A stretch of 16,161 nucleotides of DNA from an uncultured Collinsella sp. (lineage in GTDB: Bacteria; Actinomycetota; Coriobacteriia; Coriobacteriales; Coriobacteriaceae). Location of the stretch: NCBI GenBank assembly GCA_900550965.1, contig URUC01000043.1:1-16161 (forward strand), in the 5' to 3' direction. The notes below the pieces were generated by a model. The model had not been told where the DNA came from and ran no database searches. It saw only the letters and a list, made by a program, of their open reading frames with translations. The position numbers and the translations under genes were made by a program. Shown piece after piece: positions 1-5,564 of this stretch (within the stretch, counting starts at the first letter, position 1; each line of letters opens with the position of its first letter).

Positions 1-574
1 GCCCGCGGGCCGAGGCCGCCGGGGAGGCCGCGGCCGCCTCCACCGCGCCCCCGCCGGCGCTCGTCGAGGCCGAGAACAGGCAGGTCAGGTTCCTGGCCGC
101 CCGGATATCGGAGGCCCTCGACGAGGCCGGGGCCCTCGAGGCCGAGACGGCGGCGCTGCTCGAGGGCGACGAGACCTACGCGTGCCTGCTCACCGTGCCC
201 GGCATCGGCCCGAGGACCGCGGCGCAGCTCGCGGTGTCGGTCGACATCGGGAGGTTCCCGGACCACGACCACCTGGCCTCGTACTGCGGCATAGCCCCGA
301 GGGTGAGGAGCTCCGGAACGTCGGTGAGGTCGGTCAGGGCGTCCAGGCGGGGCGACGCGAGGCTCAAGTCCCTGCTGATCTTCTCGTGCAACAGCCTGGT
401 GAGGTCGTCGGGGCGCTACGGCGAGTACTACCGGGCCTGCAGGGCGCGGGGCATGGGGCACGGGCGGGCGCTCAAGGCCGTCGCGAGGAAGCGGCTCAGG
501 GCGATATACGCCGTGATGCGCGACCGGGCGCCCTACCGGGAGTAGCCCCGACGGTTGACAAAACTATAGGAACA
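1..574 (+). mobile_element. IS110-family insertion sequence, 3' portion
   Basis: The fragment consists of the transposase C-terminal coding region plus a short non-coding right end. The right end after the stop contains GTTGACAAAACTATAGG (553-569), a promoter-like TTGACA/TATAGG sequence of the sort I associate with IS110-type ends. The exact right boundary is uncertain because IS110 elements often lack terminal inverted repeats; it is placed just before a tandem repeat that resembles the host's own intergenic repeats. The left part, with any bridge-RNA region, lies outside the window. Base composition is clearly higher in GC than the flanking DNA. Confidence 0.75.
3..545 (+). CDS. IS110 family transposase, C-terminal part
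   Basis: The frame is open from the window edge, so the start and the N-terminal DEDD catalytic domain lie outside. What is visible is the second IS110 domain (transposase IS116/IS110/IS902): the motif LLTVPGIGPRTAAQLAVSV, then FPDHDHLASYCGIAPRVRSS, a basic stretch with GDARLKSLLIFSCNSLVRSS, and an R/K-rich C-terminus ending in RDRAPYRE. In this family the domain carries the conserved serine used with the RuvC-like domain during RNA-guided recombination; the serine-rich SGTSVRSVRASRRG segment fits that position. Arginine is written mostly as AGG, unlike the CGC/CGT of neighbouring genes, which points to recent arrival from a GC-richer donor. It ends 164 bases before the stop of the convergent glycoside hydrolase gene. 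Family assignment is firm; whether the whole element is intact cannot be seen. Confidence 0.9.
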   Translation, partial: PRAEAAGEAAAASTAPPPALVEAENRQVRFLAARISEALDEAGALEAETAALLEGDETYACLLTVPGIGPRTAAQLAVSVDIGRFPDHDHLASYCGIAPRVRSSGTSVRSVRASRRGDARLKSLLIFSCNSLVRSSGRYGEYYRACRARGMGHGRALKAVARKRLRAIYAVMRDRAPYRE

Positions 575-596
575 CCCAATGAGTACCCAATGAGTA
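575..596. repeat. 11-bp tandem repeat next to the IS110 end
   Basis: CCCAATGAGTA occurs twice in direct tandem (575-585 and 586-596). The same word, as CCCCAATGAGT, ends the repeat unit at 16133-16143, and CCCCAATGA occurs at 7277-7285. The IS may therefore have landed in or beside a member of the host's intergenic repeat family. Confidence 0.6.
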
Positions 597-606
597 AACA
601 AAGAGT

Positions 607-664
607 GCGACGGAATGGCTCCCCTTGGCAGCTTAAAGCCGTCATGCAGGAACCATTCCGTCGC
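607..664. repeat. Long hairpin downstream of the glycoside hydrolase
   Basis: GCGACGGAATGG (607-618) and CCATTCCGTCGC (653-664) form a perfect 12-bp inverted repeat around a 34-base loop, with three more pairs (620-622 with 649-651) after one mismatch. It lies just past the 3' end of the minus-strand hydrolase gene. Read in that direction it is followed by ACTCTTTGTTT, so it could end that transcript, but the loop is long for an intrinsic terminator. It could equally be a small mobile palindromic repeat or part of the IS target site. Confidence 0.5.
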
Positions 665-708
665 AGCCTAATGAAAGGGACTGGGTTGTAAATGTTGGAG
701 AAGAGCCG

Positions 709-2022
709 TTAGCGCCCGGGGGCCAGGATCACCAGCGCGTCGTGCTCAAAGGGATGCTGCGCCACGCGCACGGTGCCGTCACCGTTGTCACGGACGGGCA
801 GCTTTGCGATGCGCTTGTCCTCCATGTCGAGGACCGTCGCCGTCCAGCCACGCGCGCCGTCGAGCTTAAACTTGAGCGCCGTGGTGCGCGGCAGGTACGT
901 GACGACGCGATCGCCAACGCGCGCCACACGGATGGCCTCGCGCGCGTCGTCGAGGAGCTCCTGCGCCGGAACCACGGCAAGTGCATCGTCGGCAGCCGTA
1001 GCGCCCAGGGCGGCAAGCACGTGCTCGATCGCGCCAAAGTCCCACACACCCGCAAACTGCAGGCACTCTTGCCAGCGGAACGGCATGTCAAAGCCCTCGC
1101 CCAGCACCGAACCTTGGCTGCGCGATGTCTGCCAGTTCCAAACGCCGTGTGCGCCGTAAGTTACGCCGGCACTGGCGCCGGCAAGAATCGACGACCATAC
1201 GCTCGCGCGGCAATCCTGCGCGGTGAAGCGCCAGTACACATTGCGCGACGCACCCATCTGCTCGTAACAAGGCTCAGAGTTGACCATCGGCTTTTTAGGG
1301 TAGTTGGCGATAAAGTCCTGCGGCAGACGCCATGCCTCGGGCTGGCCCTCGTAGTTGTGGCCGGGCTGGAACATATAAAAGTCCAGACGGTCCAGATACT
1401 GCGCCGGAATGGTGCGATTGGCGCGGTTGATATGCATGGTGCGCAGCGCCTCGGGCGCGCGCTTGACGACCTCGTCGAGCGCGTCCTCGTAATAGGCGAT
1501 CGCCTCGTCGCCGGCAAAGTCGGTATCGCCCGTCACCACGTAGACGGGGTTGAACTCGCCCAGGTTCTCGACGACGCGGGCAACGTGGGCACGGACCTCC
1601 TCACGCGGCATAACCTCGGCGCCGCAACGCTCGGCGATCTTGGCACCCCAGGTACCGGGCACGTAGTTGCACCACATAAGCACGAGCGCCGGACGGATGC
1701 CGTGCTCGACGGCAGCACGGCACATGGCGGCGGCGCGGTCCCAATATGCCTGGTTGGGACGGGACCAATCAAAGTGCACGCCGTCCTCGCTGGCATAGGG
1801 CCAAATGCCCAGGTCGGGGCAGCAGCGGTCCCACTGCGGCAGCGTGTTGATCTGCAGCACATTCATGCCCTGCTCGGCACGGCGGGTCAGGTAGTAGTTC
1901 CAGTCATCCTCGGCAATGCTCGTAAATGCGCTCCAGCACGTATCGGCAAACCAGAAGAACGGTTTGCCCTCGCACAAAAAGCCGTCCTGGCGACCGTTGA
2001 CGGTCAGCTTTCCCAAACTCAT
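709..2022 (-). CDS. DUF4038 / apiosidase-like glycoside hydrolase
   Basis: This 437-residue protein matches the DUF4038 (GH140-like, apiosidase-type) TIM-barrel family. It shows the N-terminal GKPFFWFADTCWSAF (19-33) and GMNVLQINTLPQW (52-64), the barrel segment VYVVTGDTDF (160-169) and VNSEPCYEQMG (247-257). By analogy with GH140, an Asp of GDTDF (167 or 169) and Glu250 are likely the catalytic pair. The C-terminal 90 or so residues look like the small beta-sandwich that follows this barrel in the family. The start at 2022 is chosen because AAAGGA lies seven bases upstream; an ATG two codons earlier sits too close to that site. No signal peptide is seen, so it probably acts in the cytoplasm on imported oligosaccharides, unlike secreted Bacteroides members. 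It follows the PTS genes after a strong terminator, so it may have its own promoter. The fold is secure; the substrate is not. Confidence 0.85.
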   Translation of the reverse strand: MSLGKLTVNGRQDGFLCEGKPFFWFADTCWSAFTSIAEDDWNYYLTRRAEQGMNVLQINTLPQWDRCCPDLGIWPYASEDGVHFDWSRPNQAYWDRAAAMCRAAVEHGIRPALVLMWCNYVPGTWGAKIAERCGAEVMPREEVRAHVARVVENLGEFNPVYVVTGDTDFAGDEAIAYYEDALDEVVKRAPEALRTMHINRANRTIPAQYLDRLDFYMFQPGHNYEGQPEAWRLPQDFIANYPKKPMVNSEPCYEQMGASRNVYWRFTAQDCRASVWSSILAGASAGVTYGAHGVWNWQTSRSQGSVLGEGFDMPFRWQECLQFAGVWDFGAIEHVLAALGATAADDALAVVPAQELLDDAREAIRVARVGDRVVTYLPRTTALKFKLDGARGWTATVLDMEDKRIAKLPVRDNGDGTVRVAQHPFEHDALVILAPGR

Positions 2023-2063
2023 CTGCATGTCCTTTCGTTTGATAAAGGATTTGCGAACCGCCG

Positions 2064-2096
2064 GGGGCTTTCGCGGTAACCCCGTGCGAAAGCCCC
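2064..2096 (-). promoter_or_regulatory. Hairpin in the leader of the glycoside hydrolase
   Basis: GGGGCTTTCGC (2064-2074) and GCGAAAGCCCC (2086-2096) form a perfect 11-bp stem with an 11-base loop, 42 bases upstream of the hydrolase start codon. No U-run follows it in the sense direction, so it is not an ordinary terminator. It may stabilise the mRNA after processing or regulate translation; no known riboswitch class was recognised. Confidence 0.5.
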
Positions 2097-2149
2097 TGCC
2101 GCTTGGCAAACCCTCGCGGGCGAATCCCGTCCGCCCCATCAGTCTACCT

Positions 2150-2189
2150 TGCAAGAAGGGCCCCGCCGGGCTTACGCCTGACGGGGCCC
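2150..2189 (-). terminator. Terminator after the PTS IIC gene
   Basis: Positions 2158-2171 pair with 2176-2189 to form a 14-bp GC-rich stem (one C-A mismatch, one G-U pair) with a TTAC loop. Read on the minus strand it is followed by TTCTTGCA, a short T-rich tail. It lies 42 bases beyond the stop of the minus-strand IIC gene and should separate the PTS transcript from the glycoside hydrolase. Confidence 0.7.
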
Positions 2190-2230
2190 CGTCGTGTAGG
2201 TGAGGTCATATGTGACCGAACGGTTTGGCC

Positions 2231-3307
2231 TTAGGCCTCCATCTCGGCGAGTTCCTCCTTGGAGAAGCCGCAGGCAAAGACGACGGCAGCGGCGATGACA
2301 AAGGAGATTGCCATACCAACGATAGCCCAGACGGTGTTCATCTGGCCACCCTGCAGGTAGTTGGTGAAGACCAGGAAGTTGGACGCACCGCCTGCGAGGT
2401 AGTAGGTAACACCCATGAGGCCGGAGAACACAGCGCCGATGGCACCGCCGATGAACATGCCGAGCATGGTGCGGCGGAAGCGCATGAGGATACCGAAGAG
2501 CGCAGGCTCGGTAACGCCGCCGGCGATGGCGGAGATGACGTAACCGATGGCAAGGGACTTCTCGTCGGGGTTCTTCATCTTGAGGAAGGCACCGAAGGCG
2601 CAGCCCCAGACAGCGGCCATAGCGCAGTTGGTGGAAACGAAGACGAAGGGATCGTAGCCGGCGGCGATGATCTGAACCTGAGCGAGCAGGATGACGGGCA
2701 TGTGCATGCCGCAGACCACGAAGAGCTGCCAGAAGGCGCCGAGGATGGCCATGACGATCAGGATGCCGATGCCGCCAAGGTCAGCAAGGCCGAAGAGGGC
2801 GTTGGCGATCAGCGTACCGATCTCGTTGCCGATGGGGGCGAGGACGATGAAGGCAATGGGGATCGTGACGATCATGGTGCAGAACGGCGTGAAGACCGTG
2901 GAGAGCACGTCGGGCATGACCTTCTTAAAGAACTTCTCGACGAAGTAGAGGACAGGCACCGAAAGGATGATCGGCAGGACGGACTGCTGATAGTTGGCAG
3001 CGGCGATCTGGATGCCGTAGACGGAGATGATTCCGCCGCCCTCCTGGGTGGCGACGCTCACCACGGAAGGAGCCATGAGGGCGCCACCGAGCAGCATGCC
3101 GAGCACGGGGCTGGCGCCGAGCTTCTTAGCCGCGGCATAACCCAGGTAGATGGGGATAAAGGTGAACGTGGCCTCGTACAGCGTGGTGTAGAGGAACGTA
3201 TAGGTCGGGTCGTCGGCCGAGAGCACACCGAGCATGGTGGGGCCGAGGACGGCCGCGATGGTACGGAACAGACCGCCGGCCATGAGCAGCGGGATGAGCT
3301 GGGTCAT
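2231..3307 (-). CDS. PTS sugar transporter subunit IIC (Glc/beta-glucoside type)
   Basis: This 358-residue membrane permease domain belongs to the glucose superfamily of PTS IIC proteins, beta-glucoside/sucrose/trehalose branch. It starts at MTQLIPLLMAGGLFRTIAAVLG, which normally follows an LDY..GS linker inside a fused IIBC protein. Family landmarks include YEATFTFIPIYLGYAAAKKLG, LGGALMAPSV, YFVEKFFKKVMPD, FTPFCTMIVTIPIAF, FWQLFVVCGMHMPVILL and GVTEPALFGI; GVTEPALFG is the conserved substrate-region motif containing a key glutamate. About ten hydrophobic segments are visible. It ends FSKEELAEMEA, so no IIA domain is attached; a IIA from elsewhere must serve it. The ATG overlaps the IIB stop as ATGA, which would permit coupled reinitiation. 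No separate Shine-Dalgarno is evident. Sugar specificity cannot be read from the sequence. Confidence 0.88.
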   Translation of the reverse strand: MTQLIPLLMAGGLFRTIAAVLGPTMLGVLSADDPTYTFLYTTLYEATFTFIPIYLGYAAAKKLGASPVLGMLLGGALMAPSVVSVATQEGGGIISVYGIQIAAANYQQSVLPIILSVPVLYFVEKFFKKVMPDVLSTVFTPFCTMIVTIPIAFIVLAPIGNEIGTLIANALFGLADLGGIGILIVMAILGAFWQLFVVCGMHMPVILLAQVQIIAAGYDPFVFVSTNCAMAAVWGCAFGAFLKMKNPDEKSLAIGYVISAIAGGVTEPALFGILMRFRRTMLGMFIGGAIGAVFSGLMGVTYYLAGGASNFLVFTNYLQGGQMNTVWAIVGMAISFVIAAAVVFACGFSKEELAEMEA

Positions 3308-3657
3308 GGAGCCCGACGATAGTCAAGGATGATGTTCGGCAGGTTCTTGAGCTCGAACTTCTGCTTGGAAGCATCGAGGTTCTCGTCGACGGCGGCACCC
3401 TGCTTGACGCCGGAGATGGCGACGAACTCGGCGAGCACCTTGGGCACGTTCTGGCCGATGATGACCTGGAGCTGGCTGCCGGCGAACTGGCATCCCAGAA
3501 CACCCTTGACCTTCTTGATCTTCTCCACGTCGGCCTTGTTGTTGTCCTTGAGCGTCAGGCGCAGGCGCGTCATGCAGTTGGTGGCGACGGAAACATTCTC
3601 CGCACCGCCCACGAGCTCGAGGACATCGGTGGCAATCTGCTTGTTATCTACTGCCAT
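3304..3657 (-). CDS. PTS IIB domain protein, split from IIC by a frame change
   Basis: This 117-residue IIB domain carries the phosphorylated cysteine in NCMTRLRLTLKDN and the typical ends VKGVLGCQFAGSQLQVIIGQNVPKV. After the IIB fold it continues through a linker (KQKFELKNLPNIILDY) that in fused IIBC proteins leads directly into IIC. Here it goes out of frame after LDY, adds RRAP and stops. The gap from TAT to the IIC ATG is 11 bases where 12 would keep frame, so a single-base loss is enough to explain the split. The chosen ATG (3657) has GGGGAGGGG six bases upstream; an in-frame ATG at 3672 lies upstream of that site. The two parts total about 475 residues, the usual size of a IIBC protein such as TreB or ScrA. 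It may be a real split pair, a programmed frameshift, a mutation or a read error. Confidence 0.85.
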   Translation of the reverse strand: MAVDNKQIATDVLELVGGAENVSVATNCMTRLRLTLKDNNKADVEKIKKVKGVLGCQFAGSQLQVIIGQNVPKVLAEFVAISGVKQGAAVDENLDASKQKFELKNLPNIILDYRRAP

Positions 3658-3680
3658 GGGACCCCTCCCCATATCTTCGT

Positions 3681-3706
3681 GTGCCAGCCCCCTTGGGCTT
3701 AGGCAC
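3681..3706 (-). promoter_or_regulatory. Hairpin in the PTS leader
   Basis: On the PTS sense strand GTGCC-TA-AGCCC pairs with GGGCT-GGCAC around an AAGG loop, giving a ten-pair stem with a two-base bulge, ending 24 bases before the IIB start codon and next to its ribosome binding site. It is followed by no U-run and does not resemble a BglG/LicT antiterminator target. A role in translation control or mRNA stability is only a guess. Confidence 0.4.
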
Positions 3707-3763
3707 GCCTTTGGCCCGGCGACTATAACCCCTTACGGTTGCCGGACCCTTGGATACGCTTTT

Positions 3764-3805
3764 GTAAACAAGGTGTTTACTGAACGTTTACGGGCTTTAG
3801 TTTAC
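3764..3805. promoter_or_regulatory. Cluster of GTTTAC operator-like motifs, PTS side
   Basis: GTAAACA (3764-3770) and TGTTTAC (3774-3780) form an inverted repeat with a 3-base spacer, followed by GTTTAC at 3786 and again at 3800. The first element matches the half-sites of the two palindromes nearer the esterase. It sits about 110 bases upstream of the IIB start, a suitable place for a regulator of the PTS genes. The regulator gene is not in the window. Confidence 0.5.
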
Positions 3806-3997
3806 ACGGAGCGCCGAATTTATGGCAATTTTGCCGTCTACAGTCCGGTGAACGGTAGGAAATCGGGGGTGAACGTATTTGAATGGCGGGAAATGGTCTC
3901 TTTGACCCTCTATTGATATATAGCCATTTACGTGGGATTTTATTTTGATGAACACCTCACTGATCTGTTAACTCATCAACAGAATCCCTGCTAGAAG

Positions 3998-4019
3998 CTA
4001 GTAAACATATGTTTAGTAG
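3998..4019. promoter_or_regulatory. Operator-like palindrome, TAAACATATGTTTA
   Basis: TAAACATATGTTTA (4002-4015) is a perfect 14-bp palindrome; after one mismatched pair the outer CTA/TAG extend the symmetry to 22 bases. It shares the TAAACA half-site with the palindrome at 4084-4099; the two centres are 83 bases apart, close to eight helical turns, which would suit looping by one repressor. Confidence 0.55.
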
Positions 4020-4083
4020 CTCACGACGTGTTCAATTTTGCCGTTTACCGAGTTCATCTGGTTATTCTTCAATTCTAGATTAC

Positions 4084-4099
4084 ACTAAACATGTTTAGT
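4084..4099. promoter_or_regulatory. Operator-like palindrome, ACTAAACATGTTTAGT
   Basis: This is a perfect 16-bp palindrome 48 bases upstream of the esterase start codon, overlapping the only plausible -10 sequences there (TAGATT/TACACT). Its position suits a repressor blocking transcription of the esterase and DUF1593 genes. The symmetry and half-site would fit a GntR- or LacI-type regulator, which is an inference only. Confidence 0.6.
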
Positions 4100-4147
4100 T
4101 TGTATTGCCGCAGATGCCAGGCATTCGCGGCGCAAGGGAGGCAGCTC

Positions 4148-5485
4148 ATGGAGCTCAAATTGTGTACCTACGCAACCGTCACCACCTTGGGCGACTTTGG
4201 CCCCTGGATCAGCAAGGTCGTACTCGACCTGCCCTGCACCGTGCGCGCCAACGACATCGACGCGAACACCTTCCATATATATGTAGAGCGTCACGAGCGC
4301 TCGGGCGAGGTTCTGATGCGCAAGGAGCGCGGCGCCGACCATGCCGCGCCCTCCGTGGGTTACATCGACATTCTCGCCGCATATCCGTGCGACGAGAACG
4401 GACGTAAGCTCGCCGTGGGCACCCATGTGGCGCTCGAGGTCGCCGAGCAGCGCCTGACCAAGACCATCGAAGGCGGCGTCATGGGTTCGCGCATGCTCGA
4501 TGACCAGCTGCGCATCACGCAGCTCACAGCTCTTCCCGGCAACGACGGCGACGATCCCACCTGCGGCCTGGTCTTCGACACCTGCCGTGGCGATATCTGC
4601 CCCGCGCTCAAAGGCTGGAGCAACGCCACGCAAAAGACCGCCGTCGACGGTATCGCGCTCGAATACGGCTTCTTTGAGCCCAGCTTTAAGGCCGAGGACT
4701 CGGCATGCTTCAACCCCTTTGCGCCCGAGGCCACGGCCGTGCCCCAAAAGGCACCGCTCGTGGTGTATCTGCACGGCGCCGGTGAGGGCAAGGGCGCCAC
4801 GCAGGGCGAAGGCGCCACGCGCGCCTATATCGGCAACCGCGTGACGGCCATCAGCCAGGCGCAGATCCAGCGCTACTTTGGCGGCTTTGCCTGGGTGCTC
4901 GTGCCGCAGTCGCCCACGTTTTGGATGGACAACGGCGTCGAGCAGCTTGGTCACTCCAACCAGAGCATCTACTCCCCCGTGCTCAAGGCACTTATCGATG
5001 AGTTTGTCGCCGAGCATGCCGACCGCATCGACACCGACCGCATCGTGGTCGCCGGTCTTTCCAACGGCGGCTTTATGACCCTGCGCCTGTGCGCCGACTA
5101 CCCCGATTTCTTCGCCGCGGGCCTTCCCTGCTGCGCCCCGTGGTACAACGCCACGGACGAGGACGTAGCCGCGCTCGCCAAGACGCCGCTGTGGTTTACG
5201 CACTCCAAGGGCGACGAGCTCGTGCACCCGCAACAGACCGTGCTGCCGCTGTTCGCGCGCCTGCGCGATGCCGGCGCCAACGTGCATCTCACCTACTTTA
5301 GCCATGTCGAGGACCTGACCGGCGTGTATCGCGAGGCCGACGGCTCGGCCAAGAAGACGTTCAACCACGGCGTGTGGATCCACCAATTCAACGACCTGTG
5401 TTATCAAGACTTCGACGGGGGCAACGTACTCATCGACGGCGAGCCGGTGGGCTGCTGGGAGTGGTCAGCCAGGGTCGACCGCTAA
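4148..5485 (+). CDS. Alpha/beta-hydrolase esterase with N-terminal Ig-like domain
   Basis: This 445-residue protein resembles the 'predicted peptidase' (COG4099) and sugar-ester esterases. Residues 1 to about 165 form a beta-rich N-terminal region like the Ig-like domain preceding such esterases. The hydrolase core begins at KAPLVVYLHGAGEGKG (201-216), giving the oxyanion loop HGAG. The nucleophile is Ser305 in VVAGLSNGGFMTLRL, the acid is probably Asp356 in HSKGDELVHPQQT, and the base is His407 or His412 in NHGVWIHQF. No signal peptide is seen, so it should act in the cytoplasm, perhaps removing acetyl or aryl ester groups from an imported glycoside. The ATG at 4148 is chosen for its GGGAGG six bases upstream; an in-frame ATG at 4091 lies inside the operator. 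The DUF1593 gene follows after 79 bases. Confidence 0.85.
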   Translation: MELKLCTYATVTTLGDFGPWISKVVLDLPCTVRANDIDANTFHIYVERHERSGEVLMRKERGADHAAPSVGYIDILAAYPCDENGRKLAVGTHVALEVAEQRLTKTIEGGVMGSRMLDDQLRITQLTALPGNDGDDPTCGLVFDTCRGDICPALKGWSNATQKTAVDGIALEYGFFEPSFKAEDSACFNPFAPEATAVPQKAPLVVYLHGAGEGKGATQGEGATRAYIGNRVTAISQAQIQRYFGGFAWVLVPQSPTFWMDNGVEQLGHSNQSIYSPVLKALIDEFVAEHADRIDTDRIVVAGLSNGGFMTLRLCADYPDFFAAGLPCCAPWYNATDEDVAALAKTPLWFTHSKGDELVHPQQTVLPLFARLRDAGANVHLTYFSHVEDLTGVYREADGSAKKTFNHGVWIHQFNDLCYQDFDGGNVLIDGEPVGCWEWSARVDR

Positions 5486-5564
5486 GCCCTCCCATCGCGG
5501 GGACCGGGGTTTAGTCTTGCCTTGCGCGTAACTGGCTGAAATTATTTTGGTTGGAGCTTTGCTT

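Larger units (their letters stand above)
3658..4147. other. Divergent AT-rich control region
   Basis: This 490-base stretch between the minus-strand PTS genes and the plus-strand esterase has no convincing gene. It is much richer in AT than the flanks and holds at least three palindromes and extra single copies of the GTTTAC word (3764, 3775, 3786, 3800, 4001, 4043, 4088 as either strand). Just before the esterase, TAGATT (4076-4081) and TACACT (4081-4086) could serve as a -10 box that the downstream operator would cover; no good -35 was found. Confidence 0.6.

Noticed and set aside
182..691. Second plus-strand frame over the transposase and its right end
   Set aside because: The overlapping frame with IS110 motifs is clearly the coding one; this one is Arg/Gly-rich noise.
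742..2079. Long plus-strand open frame opposite the glycoside hydrolase
   Set aside because: It mirrors the real gene; its translation is low in complexity with no family motif, and it lacks a ribosome site.
2023..2154. 44-residue N-terminal extension of the glycoside hydrolase
   Set aside because: It runs through the leader hairpin, has no signal-peptide character, and the family begins at the downstream ATG with its own ribosome site.
2225..3322. Plus-strand open frame opposite the PTS IIC gene
   Set aside because: The translation is almost all D, E, G and H, the typical antisense of a membrane protein gene.
3681..3800. BglG/LicT-type antiterminator leader before the PTS genes
   Set aside because: The hairpin is not followed by a U-run and shows no recognisable RNA antiterminator consensus.
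4085..5407. Minus-strand open frame opposite the esterase
   Set aside because: It is a shadow of a gene with clear catalytic motifs; the antisense product shows none.
5547..5564. TTG start for the DUF1593 protein
   Set aside because: It lies six codons before an ATG that has GGAG at a good distance; the TTG has no ribosome site.
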